From: Mesodorylaimus sp. YZB2_4
Lineage: Eukaryota; Nematoda; Enoplea; Dorylaimida; Dorylaimidae
NCBI GenBank assembly: GCA_030248295.1
Contig: JASANH010001213.1
Location: forward strand, 310,001 to 374,000
Reading direction: 5' to 3'
Length of the DNA stretch: 64,000 bases
The stretch's first letter is position 1. Each line of letters begins with the position of its first letter. The notes beneath the pieces were generated by a model. It searched no databases and was not told the DNA's origin. It saw only the letters and a program-made list of their open reading frames with translations. Shown here in pieces: positions 22,366 through 33,608 of the stretch. The translations under genes were made by a program, and so were the position numbers.

Positions 22366-22932
22366 ATGGTTTTCAACCCGGACTCCCCGACCTACCGGAC
22401 GTGCTGTTGCCACGCCCGAACGTGTACGATGGTGATCGGCGTGCTGGAAGTGATCGGATTGATCAGCCAGCTGATCTATAACGGGATCGCCTACTCGTCC
22501 GGCACAAGAGCCACGACCACTCCCGTCTTAGGTAGTAGCATTGGGGGTTTTGTGGTCGCTGTGATCGTGGTCGTTTTGTTGTTCGTTGGTATCAAAAAAG
22601 AGCACCACTATTATCTCATCCCACACTTGGTCGCTCAAGTGATCGGCATTATCGGAATGGTCATCGTTATTGTCATTTATGCGATTTCGGCCGCTGCCGC
22701 TGGCGTGGCCGCGAATTCGGAAGCTTACAACGAAGAAAGGAATAGTTCAACGGCCGAAATGGGGAACCTATTTTTGGTCCTTATGATCGTCACCATCGTC
22801 CTATTGATTCTCGCCATCGCTCTTGAAATTTGGTTCTTTATCGTCGTGTTGAAATGCTACCGTTTTTTCAGAGATAAGCGCGTCTCTGGGCTTGCAGCCA
22901 ATGCTCCAGTGACTGCACACTACCAGGCATAG
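22366..22932 (+). CDS. Four-transmembrane protein, nematode-type
   Basis: An uninterrupted 188-residue protein. A short Cys-rich cytoplasmic start (RTCCCHARTC) leads into TM1 (about residues 22-42), then TM2 (58-76) and TM3 (89-112), an extracellular loop with an N-S-S-T glycosylation site (around 125), TM4 (133-160) and a short basic tail (FFRDKRVSG). The CCC.. start followed by four TMs resembles small four-TM families common in nematodes (LAPTM/DUF7027-like layout), but I cannot assign a function. TTTCAG sits 13 nt before the ATG. No close gene within 4 kb on either side. Codon use is good throughout, so I trust it as a gene. Confidence 0.75.
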   Translation: MVFNPDSPTYRTCCCHARTCTMVIGVLEVIGLISQLIYNGIAYSSGTRATTTPVLGSSIGGFVVAVIVVVLLFVGIKKEHHYYLIPHLVAQVIGIIGMVIVIVIYAISAAAAGVAANSEAYNEERNSSTAEMGNLFLVLMIVTIVLLILAIALEIWFFIVVLKCYRFFRDKRVSGLAANAPVTAHYQA

Positions 22933-23789
22933 TTGCTGTCGACAGATTTTTTGAGCTGCTTGACATTTAACGTATGCTTTTAAGAATCTGTAAGGAGGAG
23001 GCTTGGCCGTTGTGGCTTTGTGCGGTCATTATTAGTTATGCACCTCGCGGTCTGCTGAGGCCGTTTCGTATTGATAGATGATTTGAATGAATGAGTGGCA
23101 ACTAGAATGTACTGCGCACTTCGCTAATCACTTTCTTGTCAAGTTTGGCTATTGCTATTCTGCGTGTTATTCGTACTGTATGCTAAGCTACGTATAAAAA
23201 TTGCTGATAGTAAGAGGCTAGTTTTCTCTCGAAAATGCTCCACGCTTATCTCTTTTCAGCTTGGTTATCGTAACTTTGGTCTTTTCACGTATGTAACAAC
23301 TAAAAATGCAAATTTTGACCAAAGAGCAAATGTAGTTGGGACAAGGCAATTCTAAATACTAGGATTCTGAGGACAAGCGTAAAAGTTTAAGGTTAGTTTC
23401 CTTCAGAATCCTTTACGGAAATCTTGGAAAAAAGGTGGCCGCGGCAAAAGCTAATAAAATTCGTTGATGACATGTTCTCCATGTGGACACTAAATTAGAA
23501 GACATATTCTGACTTGAACAGTTCCAGCTTTCAAAACACACTATGCAGGCTTGTTTTTCTAACTGTTTTAAATGGAAAAGCCTTTACTCTTTGAGTCATT
23601 TTGCAGGGTGAGACGTGACGATGTTGGCAACACAAGCTTATCTTGCCAGCATGACAAGCAGCTTTTTGGCAGCTTAGGAGAAGTGGTGCCCTTACAAGTT
23701 ATCCAATTGCTGCTGCGCCCCCGTGGGGAGGTGAAACGAGTAAATTCACTCGCAAGAAGTATCCCATGAGAGCCTCTAAATAATTACGG
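22933..23789. other. Intergenic, nothing recognised
   Basis: 3' flank of the four-TM gene; short frames only. Confidence 0.4.
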
Positions 23790-24470
23790 TAAAGCGGCCG
23801 CGGATGCGCAGCTATTTGGCATTCGCCTGCCAGTATTGCTTGGCGCGAGCTGCTGGGTTTGTCCCGGGCTCGATCCCTGTGGCTGGTCCGTTCGAGAACC
23901 ATAAACCCTCGCTGACCACCGTCGAGGCCGTGGATGACTCACTGGGTATCGTCGAGATGCCCCGGAAACGGAAAGGGGCAAGAAAGGAGGGGCTGCGGCT
24001 GCGGTGGTGCATTGGTTCGGCATTCGTCTCTCAATATTGCTTGGGAGCGAGTGGCTGGACTCGTCCCGGACTCGATCCCCGGTGATGGAGGTCGGTTTGC
24101 GAACCATAAACCCTCGCTGACCTTGCACGCCAGGCCGTGGGTGACTCACCCGGTACCCGAGAGGTGCTCGAGTGGAGAGACAGAGGCCAAACGAGTAGAC
24201 CGGCTGTCGAACACCGACGGGGTTCACAGCCCCCCCCGCCATTCTCCAAGGAAGTCGGTGTCCTGTCCAGGATGCCCTCGCGTGGAGGTGCTCCTAGTGG
24301 AGACGCGCAGAGGGACGGTGCCGTGAGAGCTAGTCACCTCACGGCCTCGCTTATCATATCATGACTGCTAGCCGGCTATAGGCAAAACGGGTTGGAAGTC
24401 CCGTGGGGAACTGGAGCGGCGCGGGGCCCAGCCCACAAAAATTTATTTAAAAAAAGAAAGGAGAAGCCTT
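23790..24470 (-). repeat. tRNA-derived SINE-like repeat, copy D, partly doubled
   Basis: The best-preserved copy. The tRNA-like part occurs twice (about 23805-23885 and 24000-24085). In the second, an A-box-like TGGTGCATTGG at about 24003 precedes a B-box-like GACTCGATCCCC at about 24067, each followed by GAACCATAAACCCTCGCTGACC. The body continues with GTGGGTGACTCACCC, GGAGGTGCTCCTAGTGG and CACGGCC.CGCTTATCATATCATGACTGCTAGC. Read in this direction, copies A-C are in the opposite orientation. Confidence 0.7.
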
Positions 24471-24499
24471 GCCAATTGATGTTTGGGGTGAGTTTCCTT

Positions 24500-24720
24500 A
24501 TTGTTCTTTTTTGCCCTCCGCCTCTCGAGGTACTAAGTTAGTCGCCCAGAGCCAGACTGCAAGGCTAGAGATGGACCAACTAAATCGATGTCTAACCGCA
24601 AGACCCAGTCCGAAAACTGGGTTGCTATACTGTTGCACATAGCCGGATAGAACTGCGGCATCCCTGGTCAGGGTTGCTGTTTCAAGCAATATTGAATCGT
24701 TACGGCTCTTCGCCATGCCC
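24500..24720 (+). repeat. SINE-like repeat tail, copy E
   Basis: Shares GTCGCCCAGAGCCAG, AGAACTGCGGC and GGTCAGGGTTG blocks with 5215-5320 (copy B). Probably the same family or a companion element. Confidence 0.5.
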
Positions 24721-26804
24721 GCGTGTGTTTGCAGGTTTTATCAAATGTATTGTGGGAGTGGCGTTATCGTGTCAGTGCACCTATATTGCACTCATTCCTT
24801 AAACTTACCTGGTCCATGGACTTTTCATGGAACTGACGATGAGATCAATACATATGCCATCAAATACAGCATTCATGAAGTGGCCTGAAGACACCGACCA
24901 AAGGCATGCGAACTATGGTCGCATGGAAGATAAACCACAATCGATGTGTTTATGTGTACCAAATAAACAGTGCGGTGTATACTGTATACTTTTTATAAAT
25001 TTCTATGAATGGTTGAGCTTGTAAAAAAATGTAAAACGATCTTCTTTGGGGAGAGGATATTGTCATGGACGCATTTGGCTGGATCTCATTAGGCCTGCTG
25101 TTTACCCTTGATGCCTGCTTCTGTCTGATCCGGTGTCTGTGCCTTGAATTGACCCGCATGAAACGGGCAGGTGTGTCTGTCTTAGGGCAGTTCCACGAAG
25201 TAAAGAGGTGAACGAAAGACGTCCTTAACAATATTACTGGAAAGTATCAGCGCGTTTCAGTCTCAGCGGACGGTAATCATGAGCGCGTGATTTTACGCTT
25301 CCTATTCGTAACTTCTGTTCAATGGCAGAAAAATATCGCGAAACCGCTTGTCTTGCGGATGCAGCTGCTCATTTGGTAGTCGCGCGAATGGTCAATATCT
25401 TACTGTAGCATGGTCTCGAAAATGACAGTCATATGGTCTTATTGCACTAGCGCTCAAAGGTTTACTTAAGCCAATACATTTGTTTTTCAAATAAACCTCG
25501 TGCGTCTTTTGTAAGTCAAAGTATTGATTTTTCTTTGGAGATCAATAGTGAACCAGACGGACAACGATGGTTGTCTGAGCGTTCAGTGACAATGGCGGAC
25601 TGGTGAGACCGTGAGACCCATCTTACGTAATGGTACGACGCATATCATGCACTAGATTGTGCTATCGGATGACTACCCCCCCCCCCCCCCAGAAATGAAT
25701 ATGTATGGTTTATTGAACAGCAATAAGGGAGATCGCGTTTCGACTGCTTCGATAGGATTATAGTATCGAAGTGCAAGCTGGCACTTAGCGGATGAAACTG
25801 GATGCAGAGTATCCCGCAATGAATATGTTTGTGGGGTTTCTATTTTTCAAAAAAGCGTGTATTTCCTGCCAAAACACGCGCATTATTTACTGGCTTTGAA
25901 TCAATTTAAACCGGTTTTTAGAATCAGTTCATTTGCCATGCATTTATTGAAATCGTATTCGCGTGCACAGTAACTGCTCCGCCTTTCTGACAAATAACCT
26001 CAAGAGCGGCCGTTTTTGATATGAGAAAACCAGTTTGCCAATTTTACTTGTCCCCTATCCAACGCATCACTTAGTTGACTGTCTTCTTTTGTTAGCTCGG
26101 CTTCTTACTGCACCTTAGCAATGTATACTTACAAGCGACTTGTGGCATTAGAGATGTTTCGACGATCACGTTTGAAAGGAAGAGCGCCTAAGCGATTTTC
26201 GGTACTCGCCTTCGACTAGTTGCTACTCTCGACTCCTTCCGCCTGCTCGGGCTTCGATGGATCATCATGGATGCGAGTAGGAAAACTAGGTCCCCTAATT
26301 GCACTTATCAGGTTGTGAATCAACAGGTGAGTGTCCTGGCATGATGGCAAAGTAGCCGTTCTTTGCGCTGGTATATTGTAGGGATGACTTTGAGTAGGGT
26401 CTGCTCGCAAGTCATGCAGTGAAGTGATGAAATAAACAAACCACCTCATAGAGTGTTTCTCCTTTCTAATATTGGGAATCTTCCCCTTTTCTCAAATGTC
26501 ATTATTAGAAATTCGGTTCTTTGGCGCCCAAATTCACTTTATGCCCTCTTCGCTCGCCGCTTCTCTTTTGACAGCCCTTTCAGAAGCGCAATCAAATCTT
26601 TGACCAGACGACTGTGGTTCTAAATGAGGCGTTGAAAATCACCTCTCGAGCAGTAATCAAGTTTAGGAATGACTGAGAAAGGCAAAAGCTAATCTTTGAT
26701 CAGTGTACAGAGGTAGATGGCTTGGTTTCCTGGTTTGTCTCCTCCAGATACTGAGCAAGAGATTGTTCCTCGACGTTCCCTGTAGCCCCCAATGGAGTGA
26801 CACA
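24721..26804. other. Intergenic upstream of the DPP gene
   Basis: About 2 kb with no recognisable gene. Contains a 14-base C run at 25677-25690. May hold the promoter and any further 5' exon of the DPP gene. Confidence 0.4.
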
Positions 26805-29800
26805 ATGACCATATTGCCTCCGGACTCGTCCAGGGGCACTGGGAGGCAAACCCCAATTATTTGGGAAATCAATTCGCCTCCTGTCGCCAGGAATTTGCTC
26901 CCATCATATTCAGTATGCAGAAGATAGTCCCTGATTTATTTGAATCTTTTTCTGTCGTCCCACAAATCAGTAGTCACATTTCTTCCTTCAGGAGCTCGTC
27001 TCAGGCGGTCCCCCCAAACGGAACTGGAAGGGCATTGGTATCGCCATTCTGGCTATACTCGTAATATGCTCTATTGTGGCTGCTGTTATTCTATTGCTAT
27101 CGAAAGGTCAGAAAAGCAGTCCGGCTCTTGAGAAACAAGTCTACACTCCCAAAAATTTCAGTAAAAGCTGCCAAAGCTTCGCTCGGTGCTCCTGTCGGTT
27201 TCAAAGAATTCTTATCCGGATCGCTGCAGGAGCAAACTGTTCGCTATACATGGTTGCAAGGTAAATTGCTAATCCATTCTTGCAGCAGCTATACGTTTTT
27301 TTAATTTGTAGACAGACTCCTCACTTTTCACAATGGTCTCTCAAATATTGGAATTATGAGAATCGATGATAACGGAACAACCCAGCAGGTCCCCCACTTG
27401 GCAATGCGCTAGATGTCTGCCCACTGTGAATGAATGTAATTTCTAGGACGTGTACGACTCATTCATACAAAACTGGACCCCGTCGTATAATGCTGATTAC
27501 ATCGCCTTTGGTGTGCATTCTGAAGAAGTAAGGTGACATGATGATTGGTCTTTGTGGTGAAACTTGCGTTGCGTGTCGCAGCGCATTTAACTATCACCGC
27601 CTCAACACAGAATGAGTTTGATTGAGCAGTGTGTCAAGCAGTCAATACACCACGCATGTAAAATGGACTATCCGCCATTATTTTGCAGCTGTACAGACAC
27701 TCGGCCAAGGCCATCTACACCATTCTTCTGCTTAGAGATAGATCACTGAAGTAAGTCTAAACTGGCATGCATGGCTGAAATAAACTTAGTGCACTATTCT
27801 AGAACGAGATACATTGTCAGTACGGAGTCTCCGAATGGAACTGTTCGTCAGAAGCTTCGTTTGTTCAAGTGGAATCCACGTGGCAATGATTTTGTGAGTA
27901 CCTTTGCAGCAGCGATTATTTTATGCATCGTAACCCTGTGTGACCACGAAGGCCCTGCTGCCCGTGCACTCAGTAGACTGTGTCCCATAGCATATGCATA
28001 TGCGGGTACAGTTTACTGTATGTGTTTCAGGCATTTGTGTACCAGAACGACATCTACTATCGACCCGATCCGGACGATCCATCGGATAATGCTCAGCGTA
28101 TAACCTGGAACGGACACGAAGGGGAAGATGGTGACGACGTAGTCAGTGGTGTTGCTGACTGGTTATACGAAGAGGAGATATTTCATAACGACGATGCCAT
28201 GTGGTGGTCACCTGATGGACGGTACTTGGCTTTTGCCACCTTCGATAACAGATTAGTAAAACGAATGCCCATCGACTATTACCCCGAAACTGACGATGAT
28301 CTTTACCCAAAACGGAGAAAGGTGGCGTACCCGAAAGTGGGCGAACAGTTGCCTGCCGTCACGTTGAATGTGTGGGAAAAGGAGGCTTCGGTGGTGGTCA
28401 ACATGGTGCCGCCTATTGAGGTGCAATGGCTAAAGTGAGTCTTGGTAATATCAGCAATCAAGAGACAAAGCACTTGACCCGAGCGGGAATCGAACCTGAG
28501 TCCCTAAGATTACCGCTTGAGCGTAATCTCTCAGAAATCTGCACAAGCTGCAGCTTGTGAACGGACGACATATCACATGCTGGCAAGAGGGAGGATGGCC
28601 CATATCACATCAATTCCTTTGAAACTTGGTCAAATCTACGAAGTTGGAATATAATTTAGTATGTCTTATGGCACGTCTCTATCCGAGCACCACCCCTTCA
28701 ACGTTTCTATTTGGCACACAGTACGCTTATCATTGTGTTCGACTCTCTCATGCTACTGTACCTTCCTCAGACATTGATGCCATGAGTCATCACTTTCCAT
28801 CAGCCCATATACCATTCATTTTTAGGGAGTACTACCTGTTCTCCGTTTCTTGGCCGAACCTCACTGTTTGGAACAACTCGAGCTCCACCGAATCTGCCCT
28901 CTTGGCAGTCTGGGCAAATCGAGCACAAAACTTAAGTTACATAAGCTTATGTAATGTTCGCAGCGGGTCCTGCCTCCTGGTACATTTTTCCTGCATTTCT
29001 TTGCCAATGCTGATTCATTTCTCAACCTTTTTGCAGAATTACGTAGCCAATAAAAATGTCATAAGAAACAGTAGCATTTGGGTAGAACCAATGGATTTTC
29101 GTTTGGAATACGCTGCAGGAGACAAATACTTCATTGTTTTACCCAGTTGGCAAAAAGATGGATACTACTATAAACATGTGGCTTCGGTAGAAGTTCTGGT
29201 AAGTTTCTATTTCAGGACACGTATCGAAAAACTTTGATTGAAAACCCGGTCTTTTACGAAGATCTGCACGTTTAATGTTTTTACTTCAGGAAAGTGGATT
29301 GGCGGGGCGAATTCACTTTTTGACTGAAGGAACGTGGGAAGTGATTCAGATTGTTGGCTATAATGCTGAGAAATCATTGTTGTAAGAGGGCATATGACAA
29401 AGGTGATTCTGCATCTAAGTACGTACCACGATTTTAGATTCTTCACTGCAGCAAATCCTTTGCCCAGGAGAAGGAACCTATTCAGGTACGAAGTGTTTTT
29501 CCCATCCTGGTCGGTTTAGGGGAGCGTCGATTTTTGGCCCTTTTACCCAATCTTGCCATCGATTAGGGTCCATCCGGGACGCATGCCGGGCAAGGGCGCG
29601 TGCTAGTCGCCACCCTACGCTTTCTGTGGTTACCCCATGGGGCTTCCCCGCTACCACCGAGGCGGCTGGACGACGTGTTGATTGTGTAGGTGCATGGTTG
29701 GAGCTATGTACATTACCATGGCAGATCTACAGCGTGCACCTTGTGATCAAACCTACTGAAATAGTTCCGATCCTAACGTAAGGTCTCAAACCAACTTCGA

Positions 29801-32800
29801 AAAAGATTCGAAAGCTCAGCGGTCATTTTGGTAAATAGTACACGGTTAGGCTGTAAAATATTGCAATGCAGTATAGTTGAAACAGCCACTTTTATGTATT
29901 TTTGGCTGGGCTTGATAACTAAACGTTTCACCGCTGTGCTGCGCCACCATGGTCTCATGGGCACATTTCAAGTAGTCATAAACATGGTGGTGTCATGATC
30001 ATTGCTGGCAAGATCCAAACTGCCCTTACAAAGTCTCTCTGCCGTGTTAACTGCATATAAAAATCTGGTGACTACTATCAGCTGCAGCCGTTACTCGCCA
30101 TGATGATGTTTCAGTCACGGATCGGGTGGAAAGTCTTGGTATTTGGGTTTTAAGATTCCCGTTCGCACAATTCATCCCTCCAGTGTGATACCTCCCTTAG
30201 ACCTACCCTTTTCTAGTGTCTCTACAAACGTGGACCCACCGAACCGCTCCTCGCCCCAATGCTTGACCTGTTGGATGGAGTATTCGCTCCATTGCACAAC
30301 TGTGAATGCTGGGTTTTCCAAGGATGGCGACCACCACGTGCTGTCATGCGAAGGACCCACTATTCCATTTTCCGTACTCAGGAAAGCATCCACCAATGAA
30401 ACATGTATGACCCATCTGTCTGCCTGCCAGTGCTACGAAACTGCACTACAGGACTGAGGTATTTTAGTACACAGTTTCGTGAATACTACAGCGATGGAGG
30501 AGTACGTCTCGACAAAAGCATTGCCATTGGTCAAATATGACAGTGTGGCTTTGGGTGATGGATATGGTACGCCTGCACATTCTTCTCCTCCAACACGCAA
30601 CGAATAAGCTTAATTTCAGAGGCCATCGCAAGAATTCTTTTTCCACCAGATTATAATAAGTCCAAGATTGGATCAGAAAAATTTCCGATGGTTCAGTTTG
30701 TGTAAGTGCAGCGTATCGGGAAGGGAGAATTGTTGGAAAAGCGGGTATCAAACCCACACCATTGAGATTACCAGTCTGCGGGGACTTTGTGTGTTCGCGG
30801 CGCTGCGCTCTGAGAGTGTGGTTAGAACACTGGCTGGTGATCCCCATGATTTTTTGTCTTGATATTACTCTGAGTTTTCAAATGTCTGAACTTCGCGGAT
30901 ATATCGATCAATAAGGTGAAAGGATTTGAAGGTTTACCAATTAGCCGTCGTATATGTACGATCAATCGATTAGACTGTGACAGCTGAGCAACTGCTGCAC
31001 ACTTGACCTGCCACAATTGCAGGTATGCAGGCCCGAACTCGCAGTATGTCTGGGAGCAGTGGTATGGCAGCATGGCATTCGAGACATACCTGGCATCGAC
31101 ACGGCGATATATTGTGGTCTCATTCGACGGACGAGGCTCGAGTAATCGAGGAAGCAAGTACAAACGTCCCGTGTACAGGAACTTGGGTGGCTACGAGATA
31201 CTGGATCAGGTTACTGCTGGAAAGTGAGCTCAAGTGCGACCGCATCGTCAGGCTGTACTGAGTGAATGCGTGAATTTTTTAGGGCGCTGGCAAAGAAAAT
31301 AAGAGCCATTGATCAGAGTAGAATGGCCGTTTGGGGATGGGTAAGTTCGTGTCCATATTTTGGAAATGCTGGGGCTCGTATCAGCGTCTCCGCCTTCTGA
31401 CTGTGCGTCCAGTCGTCAGCGCACAGAACCGAATGAATCCATATACTTCCAAACCATCACCTGGAACACTCCACCCATGGTTCCCTGTGGATCCATGTAT
31501 TTCCGCGTGGATTCCCTGCGGGATCACGAGGCGTCGGGGCAGCGGATACATAGAACCACAGTAGAACTGTGATGAAATTCTCAGACTTTGGAATGTGGGA
31601 AGTCCCGAGAAGGGGTGATGCAGGTGATACAAAAGCACTCCGCACAAAAATCTTGTGAAAACAAAGACCCATGAAGCATCAACCTGAATAGTTGGCATGA
31701 GTTCAGTCGACCTCGGATAATTGCAGCCGCTCCGGACGCCATGCAATTATCCGAGGTATGTACTGTTCTCTCAACTGTGCCGTATGAAACCGGAGCAGTC
31801 TAATCAGTGTAGCCAAGCATGGCAGCCGCGGGAGGGCGACGGCCGACCGAATTCGGCGGGACAAAGCTTCCCACTGGACCAGACAAGTCTTGCGAGTATA
31901 CCTACGGCTGAAACCTCAACCCGAGGGGTTAACGTCTCCCAGCCAGGGGAGTCCGCCCGCTTGACTACCAAGCGCCGGAGTTACACAGTATCCTCCCACA
32001 GAAAAAACATTGAGAAACGGCGCCCAGGTTGCTTCCTAGAATTCAAGCTTTCTGCCATATTTGTAGTCGTACGGCGGGTTCGCAGTGACAGCAATGGTCG
32101 AGCGAGGTGCTTTCAACTTGTACAAATGCGCTGCTGCAGTCGCGCCAGTCACTGATTTTCGCTACTACGGTAAGGCCATCAATCCGTATATGATCATACG
32201 ATACCCAGCTCTGATTTAGATGCTGCTTATATCGAGCGCTACATGGGGCTTTACACTGATCCCGATGCAAAGCCCTCATACGCTGTGAGTGACCAGTGGG
32301 CACATTATTCTGATGAGATACATGTGGTCTATTTCAGAGAACTAATCTTCTGTCCAATGTGTCCCAAATCGCCAATGGAAAGTTTCTTCTCATTCATGGT
32401 ATTGCTGATGGTAAGTGACCTTGCGAGGTCTGGTCATCACACACCCTCCTCCTCCAGCCAGTGGTCTCCCAAGTCAGGACCCCGTACAGCATTTTGGATT
32501 TTGGAGGAGTAGATCATGATTCTCAACCTTGTCGAGGCCCCCAAACGCTAGTACAGCATCGTATTTCAGATAACGTCCACTTCCAAAACTCGGCTATGCT
32601 GGCAGAAGCTTTAACATCGCACAACGTCCAGTTCTCCTACATGGTGAGTGCCCTCGCCGCCCAAGGTCACCTGCCACTGCACTGCATTTCAGGTCTACAC
32701 GAACGGCGACCACTCGCTGACCAATGGCCGAGACCACTTGCACACCATGCTGGACAATTTCTTCCAAGACTGTTTCAGACAACCAGCCCACAATCGCGTG

Positions 32801-32803
32801 TAG
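26805..32803 (+). CDS. DPP4: Dipeptidyl peptidase IV family serine peptidase, type II membrane protein
   Basis: Twenty-one exons whose phases all close: 26992-27106, 27162-27260, 27312-27388, 27447-27527, 27689-27750, 27803-27893, 28031-28434, 28826-28979, 29037-29198, 29290-29381, 29438-29485, 30217-30404, 30468-30566, 30620-30701, 31023-31223, 31283-31340, 32067-32169, 32220-32284, 32338-32410, 32570-32643, 32693-32803. From the first they encode 812 residues. A candidate start exon (26805-26912, phase 0) would add 36; I am unsure of it. ELVSGGPPKRNWKG precedes one membrane anchor (about 14-36), as in DPP6/DPP10. Then come a beta-propeller with DWLYEEE (Glu pair that holds the substrate amino end) and an alpha/beta-hydrolase domain. 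The catalytic triad looks complete: Ser in GWSYGGF (672), Asp in HGIADDN (751), His in GDHSL (783), spacing as in DPP4. It probably removes N-terminal dipeptides from peptides at the cell surface. Confidence 0.93.
28477..28523 (-). repeat. tRNA-like island in a DPP intron
   Basis: Minus strand carries GGTTCGATTCCCGCTC (exact B-box) after CAAGCGGTAATCTTAGG. Resembles a tRNA 3' half; no acceptor-stem partner seen. Confidence 0.5.
30741..30780 (-). repeat. tRNA-like island in a DPP intron
   Basis: Minus strand: GACTGGTAATCTCAATGG then GGGTTTGATACCCGCTT. Same layout as the island at 28477, with a weaker B-box. Confidence 0.45.
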
Positions 32804-32891
32804 CATTATTGTACTCTAGTCTTATCCAACTGCTCTAACATGTTTTGAACAAGACTTCTACTCAATCCGCAAAGCAGACAGAACAAAACTC

Positions 32892-33329
32892 TCAAAATGG
32901 ATTTGGTCTGATTGGTTTCATAGGATCGAACAATTTCGGGTCTTTCAAATACCTTGGTTGCTTGTTCAAGACGGGCATATACCCAGCCTTTCGAGATAAT
33001 ATGATGGCTTCTCGCAGACGCTGATATTGATGCTGGCATAAGCCCGTCACGTGCTGCTCGTACATTCGGCCAGTAAACGAAGAAATATATTGACTCAATA
33101 ACCGAACGTTCCTATGATCTGCATGAATCTTGTAGCGACAGAAAAAACATTTTGGTTTCTCTGGTTCGTACGGATCAGAAGCCGTAACCTCGACAGATGG
33201 AATATCGCCATCAACTTGACATTTTTCGATCGATGATGCAATTTCCGATGCTCGACCGCGAAGTAAACGATTGAAGACTGAAACTGGAGAAATCAAACGC
33301 AAAAACGTCGATCGGCCAACGCTGATCAT
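32892..33329 (-). CDS. MRPS18C: Mitochondrial ribosomal protein bS18m
   Basis: Single-exon 145-residue protein from the ATG at 33329. The first 40 residues are basic and Ser/Arg-rich, as expected for a mitochondrial targeting sequence. The core reads KCFFC, then NVRLLSQYISSFTGRMY, HVTGLC and KAGYMPV, followed by YLKDPKLFDP, which matches the MRPS18C branch of ribosomal protein S18 (small mitoribosomal subunit). Its 3' end lies 88 bp from the stop codon of the plus-strand DPP gene, so the two genes converge. An AATTTTAG acceptor-like site about 40 nt before the ATG may mark a 5' intron or trans-splice site. Confidence 0.93.
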   Translation of the reverse strand: MISVGRSTFLRLISPVSVFNRLLRGRASEIASSIEKCQVDGDIPSVEVTASDPYEPEKPKCFFCRYKIHADHRNVRLLSQYISSFTGRMYEQHVTGLCQHQYQRLREAIILSRKAGYMPVLNKQPRYLKDPKLFDPMKPIRPNPF

Positions 33330-33608
33330 TGTCCAAGATGTATGCGGTTCGACGTCAAGCGCTTCAAAAGATTAATCTAAAATTAGAAATCTAAAAGCGA
33401 TCAAGAGAAAGAGCAAAAATTCCAAGAATTGTACAGAAATTCTGAGTTTCGGCAGAACAGAATTACTAGTTCGAACAAGAAAGATTTACTACGTTCTTAT
33501 GCATCTATAGCACAAAAATCAATGCCCTAGTCAATACATCAAAACGAATTTGGCAAAATATACAAGGTCATAAAGCTGGTCGGTCATAGTCAACGTCGAC
33601 TGGGGCGG

